NCBI GenBank assembly: GCA_017428565.1 | Contig: JAFRQP010000019.1 | Coordinates: forward strand, 1 to 34,073 | DNA length: 34,073 nucleotides | DNA from: Oscillospiraceae bacterium | GTDB taxonomy: Bacteria > Bacillota > Clostridia > Oscillospirales > Oscillospiraceae | Direction: 5' to 3' | Shown here: positions 20,278 through 28,118 of the stretch, in pieces | Numbering within the stretch: position 1 is the first letter of the stretch | Layout of the letters: the number at the start of each line of letters is the position of its first letter | Notes under the pieces: model-generated | Told to the model about the DNA's origin: nothing | What the model saw: the letters and a program-made list of their open reading frames with translations, nothing else | The model's database searches: none | Position numbers and translations under genes: made by a program

Positions 20278-21081
20278 ATGAATAAGATGGAAAAGGCGCT
20301 GCACGAGCTCAGCGAAATGGACGAGCTGGCAGCGGGCGCCTCCCCGATCCACAGGCTCTGCGCCCCGGGGAAGCTGCTGACCACAATTGCATATATCGCG
20401 GTGGTGCTCTCTTTTCACAAGTACGAGCTGAGCGGGATGCTGGCGCTGCTGTTGTACCCGGTGCTGCTGTTCCAGATCAGCGGCGTCTCGGTGGGCAGCT
20501 TTTTCTATAAGCTGCGCATCGTGCTGCCTCTGGTGATGGCGGTGGGTCTCTTCAACCCCTTCTTTGACCGGCAGATCCTGGTGACGGTGGGGGGCGTAGG
20601 CGTCTCCGGCGGCGTCATCTCCATGCTGACGCTGATGCTCAAGGGCGTTCTCTGTCTGATGGCCTCCTATCTGCTGATGGCCACCACGCCCATCGACGTG
20701 CTCTGCGCCGCCCTGCGGAAATTCCATATTCCCGGCACCCTGGTGACCCTGCTGCTGCTGACCTACCGCTACATCGGCGTGATGACGGAGGAGCTGGCCA
20801 CCATGACCGAGGCCTACCATCTGCGGGCCCCGGGGCAGAAGGGCATCCACGTCTCCGCCTGGGGCTCCTTCCTGGGCCAGCTGCTGCTGCGGAGCATGGA
20901 CCGGGCGGAGGAGCTCTATAACAGCATGCTGCTGCGGGGCTACCACCAGCATTTCCACTATGCCCCGGTGAAGCCCTGCACCTGGAAGGATGGCGCGGTG
21001 ACGCTCTGCAGCATCGCGCTCTTCCTGCTGCTGCGGTTCTGTAATGTGGCCGAGCTGCTGGGCGGCCTGTTTGTGAGGTGA
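20278..21081 (+). CDS. cbiQ: ECF transporter transmembrane (T) component
   Basis: 267 residues, about five to six membrane helices, with the two EcfT coupling motifs, AYHLRAPG (about 180-187) and RAEELYNSMLLRGY (about 205-218), whose Ala-Arg-Gly cores dock onto the ATPase. It joins the substrate-binding protein CbiM/NikM to CbiO. The start ATG at 20278 has no clear ribosome site (only TTGGTG at a distance) and follows closely on the hairpin at 20227-20269, so its translation may be weak or coupled. It is followed directly by cbiO. Confidence 0.92.
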   Translation: MNKMEKALHELSEMDELAAGASPIHRLCAPGKLLTTIAYIAVVLSFHKYELSGMLALLLYPVLLFQISGVSVGSFFYKLRIVLPLVMAVGLFNPFFDRQILVTVGGVGVSGGVISMLTLMLKGVLCLMASYLLMATTPIDVLCAALRKFHIPGTLVTLLLLTYRYIGVMTEELATMTEAYHLRAPGQKGIHVSAWGSFLGQLLLRSMDRAEELYNSMLLRGYHQHFHYAPVKPCTWKDGAVTLCSIALFLLLRFCNVAELLGGLFVR

Positions 21082-21086
21082 GAAGG

Positions 21087-21812
21087 ATGATCGAATTTCG
21101 GAATGTGAATTTTGCCTATGAGAAGGAGCGGCCCGTGCTGCGGGATCTGTCCTTCCGCATCGGGGACGGGGAGGCCGTGGGGCTCATCGGCGCCAACGGC
21201 GCCGGCAAGAGCACGGTGATGAAGCTGCTGCTTGGCCTGCTCTTTCCCGCCTCGGGGGAGATCCTGGTGGACGGCGCGGCGGTGGGAAAGAAGAGCCTGC
21301 CCGAGATCCGCCGGAAGCTGGGCTTCGTGCTGCAGAACTCCGACAACCAAATGTTCATGCCCACGGTCTACGAGGACATGATCTTCGCCCCGCTGAACTA
21401 CGGGCTCAGCCGGGAGGAGGCGGAGAAAAAGGTGGACGCCGCCCTGGAGAAGCTGGGGATGCGGGAGCTGAAGCACCGGCACAACCACAAGATCTCCGGC
21501 GGGGAAAAGCGCATGGCCGCCATCGCCACCATCCTGGCCATGGAGCCGGAGGCGGTGCTGATGGACGAGCCCAGCTCCGCCCTGGACCCCTGCAACCGCC
21601 GGCGGGTCATCAACATCATCCGGGAGCTCAAACAGACCAAGCTCATCACCTCCCACGACCTGGACATGATCCTGGATACCTGTGAGCGGGTGATCCTGCT
21701 GGACCGGGGACAGATCGCGGCCGACGGGCCGGCGGAGCAGATCCTGCGGGACAGGACTCTGCTGGAGGCGCACCGGATGGAGCTTCCCTTCTGCCTGGCG
21801 GGGAGAAAGTGA
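21087..21812 (+). CDS. cbiO: ECF transporter ATPase
   Basis: 241 residues from the ATG at 21087, which follows GAGGTGAGAAGG; a GTG three codons upstream overlaps the cbiQ stop but is badly placed. Walker A GANGAGKST (about 35-43), Q-loop VLQNSDNQ, signature ISGGEKR (about 134-140), Walker B VLMDEPSSALD (about 156-166) and switch His in TSHDLDM are all present. It hydrolyses ATP to drive nickel/cobalt import through CbiQ and CbiM. The stop codon lies at the start of a 7-bp repeat tract. Confidence 0.93.
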   Translation: MIEFRNVNFAYEKERPVLRDLSFRIGDGEAVGLIGANGAGKSTVMKLLLGLLFPASGEILVDGAAVGKKSLPEIRRKLGFVLQNSDNQMFMPTVYEDMIFAPLNYGLSREEAEKKVDAALEKLGMRELKHRHNHKISGGEKRMAAIATILAMEPEAVLMDEPSSALDPCNRRRVINIIRELKQTKLITSHDLDMILDTCERVILLDRGQIAADGPAEQILRDRTLLEAHRMELPFCLAGRK

Positions 21813-21864
21813 AGAGTGAAGAGTGAAAAGTGAAGAGTGAAGAGTGAAGAGTGCAGAGTGAAGA
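21809..21864. repeat. 7-bp tandem repeat (GTGAAGA x 8)
   Basis: Eight in-phase units of GTGAAGA, with variants GTGAAAA (unit 3) and GTGCAGA (unit 7). The first unit contains the stop codon of cbiO. Tracts like this can change length by slippage, but here that would not alter the protein because the stop lies in the first unit. Confidence 0.9.
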
Positions 21865-21893
21865 GTGCTTAGGAGACGAAGGATACGGAGAAC

Positions 21894-21930
21894 AGAGAAA
21901 CAGCAGCGGGGGGCCGCTGCTGTTTCTCTA
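21894..21930. terminator. Bidirectional terminator between cbiO and the DUF624 gene
   Basis: AGAGAAACAGCAGCGG (21894-21909), loop GGGG, CCGCTGCTGTTTCTCT (21914-21929): a perfect 16-bp stem between convergent genes. Confidence 0.85.
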
Positions 21931-21941
21931 TTCTATATGGA

Positions 21942-22598
21942 TTATGATTCCTCGTCGGGGGCCGTAGCTTCGTCGGGCTCCGGCTCGGCCGGCTCGTACT
22001 TCTTGAAGACCGGCTCAATGAGGTAGGTGGCCAGGTACGCCGATATGCCCGGCAGCACCATGATGGGCAGGCCGAAGCGAAAGCTCAGATACCCGCTGCC
22101 GCCGATGAGGATGGCCAGCCCCGCCGAGCGCAGGATGTGCCCGAAGGCCAGGCGCAGAGCGGTGCCGTTCAGCGCGAGAGGGCCGAAGGTGAAGCGGGAG
22201 AGAGTGGGGAAGACCCAGGCCAGTACGCAGAGGGTGAAGAAGCCCAGCAGCACCAGATAGAAGATCAGCACCGCGGGACGGGCCGCGCTCTCCCCGAGGG
22301 CGCGCTGCAGCAGGCGATAGCCGCCGAACTCCGCCAGCAGCACCGCCGCCCAGAGCAGGGTGGAGAGGGCGCCGTTCAGCAGCTCCCGCTTGAAGGTCCG
22401 GAAAAAGCGGCTGAGCAGCGCGTCGTCCTTCCGGCGCAGGGCGTGGACCGCCGTGTCGTAGAGCGCGGCGGTGGAGCTGCCGGCGGTGAGCACCGGGATG
22501 CAGCAGACGGCCCACAGCATGCTCAGCATCAGCAGGTCCCCCAGGATCCCCAGGGCGTACCAGATCCCCTTTTCCGGGTCGAAAAAGCGGCGGGCCAT
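21942..22598 (-). CDS. DUF624 (YesL-like) membrane protein
   Basis: 218 residues. Five or so membrane helices; the N-terminal part has the DUF624 pattern: NPEK-like start (FFDPEKGIWYALGILGDLLM), then a Trp/Cys helix ending CCIPVLTAGSSTAALYD, followed by a cytoplasmic RRKDDALLSRFFRTFKREL loop and later helices. The C-terminal tail is acidic and disordered. YesL-type proteins are commonly found with carbohydrate transport or two-component genes; their function is not known. Its ATG overlaps the stop of the upstream SGNH hydrolase gene by one base, so the two are translationally coupled. Confidence 0.87.
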   Translation of the reverse strand: MARRFFDPEKGIWYALGILGDLLMLSMLWAVCCIPVLTAGSSTAALYDTAVHALRRKDDALLSRFFRTFKRELLNGALSTLLWAAVLLAEFGGYRLLQRALGESAARPAVLIFYLVLLGFFTLCVLAWVFPTLSRFTFGPLALNGTALRLAFGHILRSAGLAILIGGSGYLSFRFGLPIMVLPGISAYLATYLIEPVFKKYEPAEPEPDEATAPDEES

Positions 22599-23239
22599 CA
22601 GGCCAGCAGCTGCGGCACCAGCGCGGCCAGCTTTTCAGCCAGCTGGGTGTGGCCGCGGCGGGACAGGTGGGTGTAGTCCAGGGCGTTGAACTCGCAGTCG
22701 GCGGCGTCGAGATAGTGGACGCCGTTGCGCTTGGCCACCGCCTCCAGATAGGGGGGCAGGGCCACGGATTTTGCCACGCAGCCCGCGCCCATGACCTCGT
22801 CATGGAAGCCCGCGCCCAGAGGCGGCGGGCAGACCACCAGGATGTTGGGCCGGCCGCCGCGCCAGGCGGGGACGGTCTTGGCCTTCAGCAGCAGCCGCTC
22901 CATGCCCACGGCGATGGCCGCGGCGTTGGCGCCGAAGCGTTCCTTGGTGTCGTTGGTGCCCAGCATGATGATCAGCAGGTCCACCGGCTCATGGCTCATG
23001 AGGCAGGAGTAGATGGTGTCCAGCCCGGCCATGCTCTCGTGCAGGGGATCGGAGAAGACCGTGGTGCGGCCGGAGAGCCCCTCCTCCAGCACCAGGCAGT
23101 CCCCGCCCAGCTTCCGCTGCAGCAGACAGGTCCAGCGTTCCTCTTCGTTGAAGCGGTCTCCGCCGTCGGCGCAGTCCGCGGGGTCGGCGCTGTAGCCGTG
23201 GGTGTTGGAATCTCCAAAGCAGACGATGTGTTTTTTCAC
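22598..23239 (-). CDS. SGNH/GDSL-family hydrolase
   Basis: 213 residues, GTG start at 23239 after AAAGGAG. Block I is FGDSNTHG with the nucleophile Ser11; block III is MLGTNDTK with Asn96; block V is DYTHLS with Asp188 and His191, so the catalytic set is complete. There is no signal peptide, so it acts inside the cell. Relatives are arylesterases or carbohydrate acetylesterases. Being divergent from the sialic acid locus, it might de-O-acetylate imported sugars, but that is inference. Confidence 0.9.
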   Translation of the reverse strand: MKKHIVCFGDSNTHGYSADPADCADGGDRFNEEERWTCLLQRKLGGDCLVLEEGLSGRTTVFSDPLHESMAGLDTIYSCLMSHEPVDLLIIMLGTNDTKERFGANAAAIAVGMERLLLKAKTVPAWRGGRPNILVVCPPPLGAGFHDEVMGAGCVAKSVALPPYLEAVAKRNGVHYLDAADCEFNALDYTHLSRRGHTQLAEKLAALVPQLLA

Positions 23240-23286
23240 TGGCTTCTCCTTTCCGCGCCGAAGGGCGCAGCAGCATGATCGCTTTC

Positions 23287-23315
23287 ATTATAGCACCTGC
23301 TTCCGGCTTTGTCAG
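23287..23315 (-). promoter_or_regulatory. Promoter of the SGNH hydrolase-DUF624 unit
   Basis: On the minus strand CTGACA (23315-23310) and TATAAT (23292-23287) with a 17-base spacer. Confidence 0.8.
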
Positions 23316-23328
23316 CCCCTCTTTTAAA

Positions 23329-23380
23329 TGAAATTTCAGAAAATATTTTTGTTGAAAATTTCTTTCATGCCTGTTAGTAT
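23329..23380 (+). promoter_or_regulatory. Promoter and operator of the AGE epimerase-rpiR unit
   Basis: TTGAAA (23352-23357) and TAGTAT (23375-23380) with a 17-base spacer. TTGAAAATTTCTTTCA (23352-23367) overlaps the -35 box and differs by one base from 25603-25618 upstream of the transporter operon. A second palindrome TGAAATTTCA (23329-23338) lies 26 bp upstream, centre to centre. This is the probable RpiR binding region. Confidence 0.75.
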
Positions 23381-23435
23381 AGAAGACAGGAACAGAAACT
23401 GCATATTATACGATAAAATGGGAGGGCATGAACCA

Positions 23436-24638
23436 ATGGACAGACAAAAGCTTGCGGAGAGCCGCCGGTGGATCCGGGAGGAATTGGACCGCTGCGTGGC
23501 CTTCTGGCTGAACAACGGCATGGACAAGGTGAACGGCGGCGTTTATACCTGTCTGGATCGGGAGGGGAAGATCTTCTCCACGGACAAGAGCGTGTGGATG
23601 CAGGGGCGCTGCGGCTGGATCTTTGCCTGGCTCTGCCGCCTCTACGGGCCCCGGGAGGAGTGGCTGGCCGCCTCCAAGAGCTGCCTGGATTTCTTGGAGG
23701 CCCACTGCCTGAACCATGAGGCCGGGGAGCGGATGTACTTCACCGTCACCGCGGAAGGCGAGCCCCTGCGCCAGCGGCGCTATACCTTCTCCGAGGCCTT
23801 TTATGCCATGGCCAACGCCGAGTACTACGGCGTTACCGGAGAGCGGGACTGCCTGCTGCGGGCCCGGCGGGCCTATGACCTGTACTGGGATCTGGCCCAC
23901 GGCATGCCCGACCCCACGGGCCTGGGCCCCAAGACCATTCCCGAGACCCGCACCGGCCGGGCCTTCGGCATCCCCATGATCTATCTGAACGTCACCGGCG
24001 TGCTGCTGCGCTGCGACCCGGAGCGGAAGGCTCTCTATGAGGAGCGGGCCGCCGCCTGCGTGGAGGAGATCTTCCGCTACCACGTGAAGGACGAGCTGGG
24101 CTGCGTGCTGGAGAACGTGGGTCCCGAGGGGGAGTCCCGCCTGGACGTCACCGAGGGGCGCATCGTGAACCCCGGCCACGACATCGAGGGCGTCTGGTTC
24201 CTGCTGGAGCAGGCCAAGCGCACCGGGGACAAGGCCCTGGTGGGGAAGGCGGAGACCATCTTCAACCGGGCCATCAACGCCGGCTGGGACAAGGAATACG
24301 GCGGCCTGCTGTATTTCATCGACTGCCTGGGCCGTCCGCCCGAGGCCTACGAGCACGACATGAAGCTCTGGTGGCCCCACGACGAGATCCTGATCTCCTC
24401 TCTGATGCTCTTCCGCGACACCGGCAAGGAGGAGTATCTGGACTGGTTCTTCAAGACCCTGGACTACTGCAAGACCTATTTCTCCGACCCCGAGTTCGGC
24501 GAGTGGTACGGCTATCTGCGGCGGGACGGCAAGCCCACGGAGCCGCCCTGCAAGGGATCCACCTTCAAAGGCCCCTTCCATCTGCCCCGGATGCTGAGCA
24601 TGGTGGACAGCATGCTGGGAGAGATCCTGGGAGCGTAA
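23436..24638 (+). CDS. N-acylglucosamine 2-epimerase (AGE / RnBP family)
   Basis: 400 residues from the ATG at 23436 downstream of GGGAGGG; the frame is open further upstream but would run through the promoter. The family is an (alpha/alpha)6 barrel; the two catalytic His residues are seen in NPGHDIEG (about His248) and WWPHDE (about His315), with the Arg-containing QRRYTFSEAF segment earlier. It interconverts ManNAc and GlcNAc as free sugars, in the cytoplasm. Set beside NanA, NagA and NagB it would replace the NanE (ManNAc-6-P epimerase) step. A cellobiose or other aldose 2-epimerase of the same fold is less likely in this context. Three bases separate it from the rpiR-type gene. Confidence 0.9.
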   Translation: MDRQKLAESRRWIREELDRCVAFWLNNGMDKVNGGVYTCLDREGKIFSTDKSVWMQGRCGWIFAWLCRLYGPREEWLAASKSCLDFLEAHCLNHEAGERMYFTVTAEGEPLRQRRYTFSEAFYAMANAEYYGVTGERDCLLRARRAYDLYWDLAHGMPDPTGLGPKTIPETRTGRAFGIPMIYLNVTGVLLRCDPERKALYEERAAACVEEIFRYHVKDELGCVLENVGPEGESRLDVTEGRIVNPGHDIEGVWFLLEQAKRTGDKALVGKAETIFNRAINAGWDKEYGGLLYFIDCLGRPPEAYEHDMKLWWPHDEILISSLMLFRDTGKEEYLDWFFKTLDYCKTYFSDPEFGEWYGYLRRDGKPTEPPCKGSTFKGPFHLPRMLSMVDSMLGEILGA

Positions 24639-24641
24639 GCC

Positions 24642-25493
24642 ATGGCGGAGTCCGTATTTGAGAAGATCAGCCGGGATTATTATGAGCTGACCGCCGCGGA
24701 AAAGCGGACGGCGGACTACGTCATGGCCAATCAGGAGCGCTGCCAGGAGCTGTCCATCGCGGAGCTGGCGGAGCTCAGCGGCGTGGCGGAGGCCACGGTC
24801 TCCCGCTTTTGCCGCCGCCTGGGCTACAAGGGCTTCAACGCCTTCAAGCTGGCCATCGCCAACGCCTCCGCCGCCGGGGCGGACAGCGGGGTGCTCTCCG
24901 GCCCTGTGGCCGAGGGGGACAGTGTGGAGGAGATGTGCCAGAAGCTCTATTCCGCCGACCAGGACGCCATGTTCCAGACCCTGGAGCTGGTCGAGCCGGA
25001 AAAGATCCGCAAAGCGGCGGACCTGCTCTGGGCGGCGGGCCGGGTGGTCTGCATGGGCCAGGGCGGCTCCATGCTGCTTGCCGAGGTGGCGGGCAATCTC
25101 TTTGCCACGGTCAGCGGCAAATTCTCCGCCGTGTCCGACTCCCATTCCCAGGTGGTGACCGCGGTGAATATGGACCCGGAGGATGTGATCCTCTTTTTCT
25201 CCTACTCCGGCGCCACCCGGGACATGCTGGACACCATGCGCGCCGCCAAGACCCGGGGCGTGAAGCTGCTGCTGGTCACCCGCTTCCCCAAATCCCCCGG
25301 CGCGGCCCTGGCCGACGTGACCCTGCTCTGCGGCTCCAACGAGGGGCCCCTGCAGCTGGGCTCCGTCCCTGCCAAGATCGCCCAGCTCTTTCTGGTGGAC
25401 GTGCTGTTTTCCGAGTACTGCCGCCGGGATCTGAAGACCTGCCGGCAGAGCCGCGGACGCGTCGCCGCCGCCATGGAGGGAAAGCATCTGTAA
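24642..25493 (+). CDS. MurR/RpiR family transcriptional regulator
   Basis: 283 residues. N-terminal HTH_6 domain (about 1-78) with the recognition element AELSGVAEATVSRFCRRLGY, then a SIS sugar-phosphate-binding domain (about 105-250) with GQGGSMLLAEVAG and SYSGATRDMLDTM. RpiR proteins in sialic acid clusters usually respond to ManNAc-6-P, GlcNAc-6-P or GlcN-6-P. It shares a transcript with the AGE gene and sits immediately upstream of the transporter operon; nearly identical palindromes at both promoters suggest it controls both, including its own expression. Confidence 0.9.
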   Translation: MAESVFEKISRDYYELTAAEKRTADYVMANQERCQELSIAELAELSGVAEATVSRFCRRLGYKGFNAFKLAIANASAAGADSGVLSGPVAEGDSVEEMCQKLYSADQDAMFQTLELVEPEKIRKAADLLWAAGRVVCMGQGGSMLLAEVAGNLFATVSGKFSAVSDSHSQVVTAVNMDPEDVILFFSYSGATRDMLDTMRAAKTRGVKLLLVTRFPKSPGAALADVTLLCGSNEGPLQLGSVPAKIAQLFLVDVLFSEYCRRDLKTCRQSRGRVAAAMEGKHL

Positions 25494-25595
25494 GGCTGCC
25501 GCCCCGCCCCTTGGCAAGGGAGCAAAGTCCCCGTCAAAGTGCCTAAAAGCGGGAGAGGCTTTTTGTACAGAAGATAAAATTTATTTTCAGAGCAA

Positions 25596-25626
25596 CCTGT
25601 TTTTGAAAATTTTTTTCAAAAACAGG
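25596..25626. promoter_or_regulatory. Operator-like perfect inverted repeat before the transporter operon
   Basis: CCTGTTTTTGAAAA (25596-25609), TTT, TTTTCAAAAACAGG (25613-25626): a 14-bp perfect inverted repeat ending directly at the -35 box. It contains the palindrome shared with 23352-23367. A terminator role for the rpiR gene is possible but it lies about 100 bases after the stop. Confidence 0.75.
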
Positions 25627-25655
25627 TTGACTTTTTTTCAAAGCTCGGCTACAAT
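25627..25655 (+). promoter_or_regulatory. Promoter of the sialic acid transporter operon
   Basis: TTGACT (25627-25632) and TACAAT (25650-25655) with a 17-base spacer. TTGA-N7-TCAA (25627-25641) adds a further half-site-like dyad. Confidence 0.8.
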
Positions 25656-25712
25656 CAGGATGGAACTCCCCCAAGGGGAAAAACCCGGAAAAAAATTTTG
25701 AGGAGGAAAAAC

Positions 25713-27092
25713 ATGAAGAAACTTCTTGCTCTGCTGCTTGCCCTGTGCATGGTGTTCGCACTCGCCGCCTGCGGTGAGCCCGCTCCCGCCGAGAAGCCCG
25801 CCGAGGGCGAAACCGCCGAGACCGCCGAGACCACCGAGACCACCGAGACCACCGAGACCACCGAGGCCCCTGTGGAAATCACCTTGTGGACCTACCCCAT
25901 CGGCAACTGGGGCGACGAAGCCACTGTCAAGGCTCTGATTGACGGCTTCACCGCCGAGACCGGCATCGTCGTGAAGGTCGAGTATCTGACCTACGCCGAC
26001 GGCGACGACAAGGTCAACACCGCGCTCACCGCCAAGCAGGCTCCCGACCTGATCATGGAAGGTCCCGAGCGTCTGGTCACCAACTGGGGCGTCAAGGGCT
26101 ACATGGTCGACATCAGCGACATGTTTGACGACACCGACAAGGCCGAGATCAACGCCGCCGCGCTGGCTGCCTGCTACGCTCCCAACGGCGCTGCCTACGA
26201 GTACCCCGTCGTCATGACCGCCCACTGCATGGCCATCAACTACACCGCGTTCGTGGAAGCCGGCGCCGATCAGTACATCGACCTGGAGACCCACACCTGG
26301 ACCACCGAGCAGTTCTTCCAGGCGGTTCAGGCCCTGTATGATTACTACGGCGGCACCGTCGGCGCGATCTACTGCAGCGGCCAGGGCGGCGACCAGGGCA
26401 CCCGCGCTCTGATCAACAACCTCTACGGCGGCACCTTCACCACTGCCGACCACACTGCCTACACCTGGGACGATCCTCTGAACATCAAGGCTCTGAAGGC
26501 CCTGTATGATCAGGACGGCATCGACTTCGACCCGGGCATCAACGGCGGTGAGGAAATCGCCAACTTCTACAACGGCATCTTCAAGATGGCCTTCTGCTGG
26601 AACATCGCCCAGCAGCTCAACCCCAACTCCGCCGGCACCGGCGCCGGCCTGACCGGCAGCGGCGACGAGATCGTCTTCATGGCCTTCCCCTCTGAGGACG
26701 GCACCGCCAAGCTGCAGGGCGGCATCTGGGGCTTCGGCATCTTCGACAACGGCGATCCCGCCAAGATCGAGGCCGCCAGAACCTTCATCAAGTACATGTG
26801 CGACAGCGAGCACACCGCTGACGCCGTCCGCGCCTCCAACTTCTTCGCCGCTCGTTCCTCCGCTGAGGGCACCGATCTCTCCACCGTCTGGGCTGACAAC
26901 GAGATCATGGACGAGTACACCAAGATCCTGCCCATGCTGGGCGACTACTACCAGGTCACCACCAACTGGCCCACCGCCCGCACCGCCTGGTGGAACATGC
27001 TCCAGCAGGTCGGCACCAGCGACGGCTCCGAGGAAGCCATCGCCGCTGCCGTGGCCGAGTTCTGCAAGCAGGCCAACACCCCCGCCGCCTAA
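25713..27092 (+). CDS. ABC transporter solute-binding lipoprotein, probably for sialic acid or amino sugar
   Basis: 459 residues from the ATG at 25713 after GAGGAGG. A lipoprotein signal ends at LAAC with the lipidated Cys20, then a low-complexity Pro/Glu/Thr spacer with a repeated ETT motif (9-base DNA repeats), which lifts the domain off the membrane. The rest is a family 1 (maltose-binding type) extracellular solute-binding fold, with EITLWTYP at the start of the mature domain. The substrate is inferred from the following YhcH and NanA genes: it is the binding component of a SAT-type ABC importer. Its codon usage is more biased than neighbouring genes, fitting high expression. Confidence 0.88.
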   Translation: MKKLLALLLALCMVFALAACGEPAPAEKPAEGETAETAETTETTETTETTEAPVEITLWTYPIGNWGDEATVKALIDGFTAETGIVVKVEYLTYADGDDKVNTALTAKQAPDLIMEGPERLVTNWGVKGYMVDISDMFDDTDKAEINAAALAACYAPNGAAYEYPVVMTAHCMAINYTAFVEAGADQYIDLETHTWTTEQFFQAVQALYDYYGGTVGAIYCSGQGGDQGTRALINNLYGGTFTTADHTAYTWDDPLNIKALKALYDQDGIDFDPGINGGEEIANFYNGIFKMAFCWNIAQQLNPNSAGTGAGLTGSGDEIVFMAFPSEDGTAKLQGGIWGFGIFDNGDPAKIEAARTFIKYMCDSEHTADAVRASNFFAARSSAEGTDLSTVWADNEIMDEYTKILPMLGDYYQVTTNWPTARTAWWNMLQQVGTSDGSEEAIAAAVAEFCKQANTPAA

Positions 27093-27130
27093 GCGGATCG
27101 AATTGACACTCTAATCGGTTTTTAGGGTCG

Positions 27131-27168
27131 CGCGCCCCATGCCGCATGCGCGGCATGGGGCGCGTTTT
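27131..27168 (+). terminator. Intercistronic hairpin after the binding-protein gene
   Basis: CGCGCCCCATGCCGC (27131-27145), loop ATGC, GCGGCATGGGGCGCG (27150-27164), TTTT. Such partial terminators commonly let a binding protein be made in excess of its permeases. Confidence 0.8.
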
Positions 27169-27209
27169 CCGTCCCCGCGCTTAATATGATCAAAGTGAGG
27201 TGCTGCACC

Positions 27210-28106
27210 TTGTACAAAACCATGAGCCCACGGCTGCGCCGGCGGGAGAATATCAGCGGCTACATGTTCCTGCTGCCCAGCCTGATCTTCTTCCTCGGCT
27301 TCGTGGTCTACCCCATGATCATGTGCATCTGGACCAGCTTTACGGATGCCAACATGGACATCAACACCCCGACCAGCTTTATCGGTTTTGCCAACTATAA
27401 AGAGCTCTGGCAGGATCCGGTCTTCCTGAAGGGCCTGCGGAACACCATCATCATCGTGGTGGTCAGCGTCCCCGTGGTCTGCATCTTCTCCCTGTGGGTG
27501 GCCTCCGCCATCTACAAGATGAAGGAGGGCCCCCTCAGCTTCTTCCGCATCGTGTTCTATCTGCCGGTGGTCACCGGCTCCGTCGCCGTCACCGTGGTGT
27601 GGAAGTGGATGTACAACAACTACACCGGTATCTTCAACTACCTGCTGAAAAACGGCGGCATCATCGACAAGAACATCAACTGGCTGGGCGACCCGAAATA
27701 CGCCCTGGCCTGCATCATCCTCATCCTGCTGACCACCTCCGTGGGCCAGCCCATCGTGCTCTACGTCTCCGCGCTGAGCAACGTGGATCACTCCCTGGTG
27801 GAGGCCGCCGAGGTGGACGGCGCCACCAACACCCAGGCCTTCTGGCGCATCAAATGGCCCCAGATCATGCCCACCACCCTGTACATCCTGATCATCACCA
27901 CCATCAACTCCTTCCAGTGCTTCGCGCTGATTCAGCTGTTGACCTCGGGCGGGCCAAACTACGCCACAGAGACCATCATGTACTACATCTACTACACGGC
28001 GTTCAAGCTGTCGCGCTTCGGCTACGGCAACGCCATGGGCGTGATCCTGGCGATCTTCATCGCGATCCTCTCCGCCGTGCAGTTCCGCCTGGCGAAGGAA
28101 AAGTGA
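27210..28106 (+). CDS. ABC sugar transporter permease, MalF type
   Basis: About 298 residues. I chose TTG at 27210 because GAGGTG lies seven bases upstream; ATG at 27186 lacks a ribosome site and ATG at 27222 is far from one. Six membrane helices and the EAA loop VEAAEVDGATNTQAFWRIKWP-like segment (near base 27800) that docks on the ATPase. It is the first of two permeases of the carbohydrate uptake transporter-1 family. Cotranscribed with the binding protein upstream and the second permease 12 bases downstream. Confidence 0.88.
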   Translation: MYKTMSPRLRRRENISGYMFLLPSLIFFLGFVVYPMIMCIWTSFTDANMDINTPTSFIGFANYKELWQDPVFLKGLRNTIIIVVVSVPVVCIFSLWVASAIYKMKEGPLSFFRIVFYLPVVTGSVAVTVVWKWMYNNYTGIFNYLLKNGGIIDKNINWLGDPKYALACIILILLTTSVGQPIVLYVSALSNVDHSLVEAAEVDGATNTQAFWRIKWPQIMPTTLYILIITTINSFQCFALIQLLTSGGPNYATETIMYYIYYTAFKLSRFGYGNAMGVILAIFIAILSAVQFRLAKEK

Positions 28107-28118
28107 GGAGGTGCGGAT

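Noticed and set aside
23406-25517. A 703-codon open frame antisense to the AGE and rpiR genes
   Set aside because: Both underlying genes on the plus strand have full family motifs; the antisense frame has none.
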